Virus record (IMG/VR): IMGVR_UViG_3300030102_005249
Coordinates: 1-25,801 of that record
DNA from: a virus
Length of the DNA: 25,801 nucleotides
Strand: one strand, 5' to 3'
Below, piece after piece: positions 24,374 through 25,801 of the stretch. Numbering within the stretch: position 1 is the first letter of the stretch; each line of letters opens with the position of its first letter. Below the pieces are notes generated by a model. It was not told the DNA's origin and made no database searches. It was given only the letters and a program-made list of their open reading frames with translations. The position numbers and the translations under genes are program-made.

Positions 24374-25801
24374 CTATCTTGGATCAAATTCAGCTAAGTC
24401 AAAACCATCCAAGCTATCCTCGTTAGATTCGAAGTTTATAGGAGGTAGGTTTCTTTTTCTTTGTTCAATCAATTTTGATTGTTGAGTATTACCTTGACTG
24501 ATTCTGTCCGATTTTGCTTTTTCTTTCTGAAGCTCTCTTTGATCTATTTGATTCTGTTCCATACCTCTTAGTTGCATGTTGTAGTTAAATTCAACATCCA
24601 TTAATCTTCTTTTTAGATCCGCTTCATTATTCATTTTTTCTATTTCAAAAGCTATTTCAGCTTGTTTGATTTGTATTTTAGATTGCAACTCAGCTTGTGT
24701 TTGCTGCATTTTAGATTGAGCAGCTTGCTGTTGTAGTTGTAATTGATTCTGTGCTTGCATTTGTTGTTTCATCAACTCTTGTTCTTGCTGTTCGACTTGC
24801 TTTTGTTTACGCTTTACTTTTAATAGCTGATTAGCCATTTTTAAATTATTAAGTGTACGAATATCAATAGCGTCTTCTAAATCTATACCACCTTTTTGTA
24901 AAGCCATTTGTATGTTTGCTTCTAACTGAGCTTTCTCTTCTTCATCTGGTGACATATCAATAAAAATACCAAAGTCATATATATATAAGTTTTTAATCTC
25001 TTCTAATATTCCTAAATTATATTTACCGATTTGCATAGCAAACTCATCTTTAAAATCAGCATACTCTAAAATATCTGCTGTTCTGATAGATAAACATTCT
25101 GCAAGTCTTTTTGTAATCCATAAACTTGCTTTCAGTATATGTCTTGTTGCTACATTAGAATTTAAGGCAGCTAATTTTTGAATACCTACTAAAGAGTTTG
25201 GATCAGGAGTTGATGCATCCCTTGCTTCATTCAATCCAGTTACTTGACGCAACATATTTAGATAATGATTATAGTTTCCTATAAGCATTTGCATTTTACT
25301 TTGTCCACTGTTAGAATTTAGTTGACTGATTGGTTGTCGAGCATTATTAAATTCACCATCTTGTGTATAGCTACGTCCTACTACACTACCAGTTTGGAAA
25401 TATAATCTCAAAGCATCTTCAGGGTTATATGCGTTGCCTGTTCCTAAATCAACCTCATTTAATCCATCTGCATCAATAAAAACTCCATCGGGAACAACCC
25501 TTGCAACAACTTGTTGTATTTTTAGATGAGTCATTTGAATCAAGTCAGCAAAAGGAATCATTCTTCTTACCAAAGACTCAAAGGTTCCTTTATATAGTTT
25601 TGGTGCACATGCTACATAGTTTGGATAAGCAAACTGATTTGCAGAGTTTGGTCGTACCATGTTCTCCATAAGATCCCACTTCAAAACAATATTAGTACCC
25701 ATAACCATAATACCCTCATACCATACATCTATTTTTTTTTCTACTTTTTCAAACTCTCCCTCCTCCATCATTTCTTGTGGTGGGTTGAACTCATCATCTT
25801 T
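24374..25801 (-). CDS. Portal protein, C-terminal 475 residues (5' end beyond the right edge)
   Basis: The frame is open to the right edge, so the first visible ATG at 25769-25771 is probably internal; ten more codons are visible before the edge. The central part, with QVTGLNEARDASTPDPNSLV, a following NSNVATRHIL helix, and then long helices, is the pattern I recognise in portal proteins of Bacteroidetes podoviruses. The portal is the dodecameric ring through which DNA enters and leaves the head. About 130 residues near the C-terminus are Gln/Glu/Lys-rich and should form a long coiled coil, comparable to the portal barrel but unusually Gln-rich. A disordered acidic tail ends the protein. The scaffold gene follows after 56 bases. 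Terminase would be expected beyond the edge. Confidence 0.8.
   Translation of the reverse strand, partial: KDDEFNPPQEMMEEGEFEKVEKKIDVWYEGIMVMGTNIVLKWDLMENMVRPNSANQFAYPNYVACAPKLYKGTFESLVRRMIPFADLIQMTHLKIQQVVARVVPDGVFIDADGLNEVDLGTGNAYNPEDALRLYFQTGSVVGRSYTQDGEFNNARQPISQLNSNSGQSKMQMLIGNYNHYLNMLRQVTGLNEARDASTPDPNSLVGIQKLAALNSNVATRHILKASLWITKRLAECLSIRTADILEYADFKDEFAMQIGKYNLGILEEIKNLYIYDFGIFIDMSPDEEEKAQLEANIQMALQKGGIDLEDAIDIRTLNNLKMANQLLKVKRKQKQVEQQEQELMKQQMQAQNQLQLQQQAAQSKMQQTQAELQSKIQIKQAEIAFEIEKMNNEADLKRRLMDVEFNYNMQLRGMEQNQIDQRELQKEKAKSDRISQGNTQQSKLIEQRKRNLPPINFESNEDSLDGFDLAEFDPR

Noticed and set aside
25769-25771. Treating this ATG as the true portal start
   Set aside because: The frame remains open for ten more codons to the edge, and the visible 465 residues lack the N-terminal part expected of a portal.
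1-25801. CRISPR array, tRNA, insertion sequence, integrase or attachment site
   Set aside because: I saw no spaced direct repeats of array type, no cloverleaf-like sequence, no transposase or recombinase motifs and no terminal inverted repeats.

Overview
The window looks like the virion-structure region of a tailed, short-tailed (podovirus-type) phage of a Bacteroidetes host, probably flavobacterial and marine. The phage call rests on recognisable portal, scaffold, major capsid, ring and tail-nozzle proteins in the usual head-to-tail order. The host call rests on three things seen in the DNA. It is AT-rich throughout. Start codons lack Shine-Dalgarno sequences and have A/T-rich leaders instead. 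Three gene groups begin just after a TATCTTTG box, which fits the Bacteroidetes -7 element TAnnTTTG. The gene order and the nozzle sequence recall crAss-like phages and uncultured marine podoviruses, but I could not run a search to place it.

Every gene I accept is on the minus strand, so transcription runs from the right edge to the left. In that order: portal (cut by the right edge, 25801-24374), scaffold (24317-23151), major capsid protein (23131-21677), a long-loop terminator, an unrecognised 261-aa protein (21583-20798), a terminator plus promoter, a 93-aa and a 265-aa head protein (20724-19641), a second terminator plus promoter with a palindrome, then ring/adaptor proteins (19557-18604 and 18601-17681), a 1605-aa nozzle-like protein (17679-12862), a 455-aa modular cysteine-rich protein (12845-11478) and a 260-aa nozzle-like C-terminal protein (11467-10685). 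A third TATCTTTG box precedes the last group: a GNAT acetyltransferase (10664-10254), two putative internal/ejection proteins (10252-9515 and 9503-7677), and a giant open frame of at least 2559 residues (7677 to the left edge).

The first genes build the head: portal, scaffold-guided capsid assembly, and probable decoration or completion proteins. The middle genes build the neck and short tail. The last group resembles the T7 gp14-gp15-gp16 arrangement of ejected internal proteins, with increasing size and tight coupling. Its last member carries an HExxH metallopeptidase-like site, a partial ADP-ribosyltransferase-like segment and other blocks typical of 'polyvalent' phage proteins, and is the most interesting object here.

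No stretch longer than 300 bases is gene-free; the largest gap, about 90 bases, is between the capsid gene and its downstream neighbour. I see no tRNA, rRNA, CRISPR array, insertion sequence, integrase or attachment site. Terminase, replication and lysis genes are not in the window.
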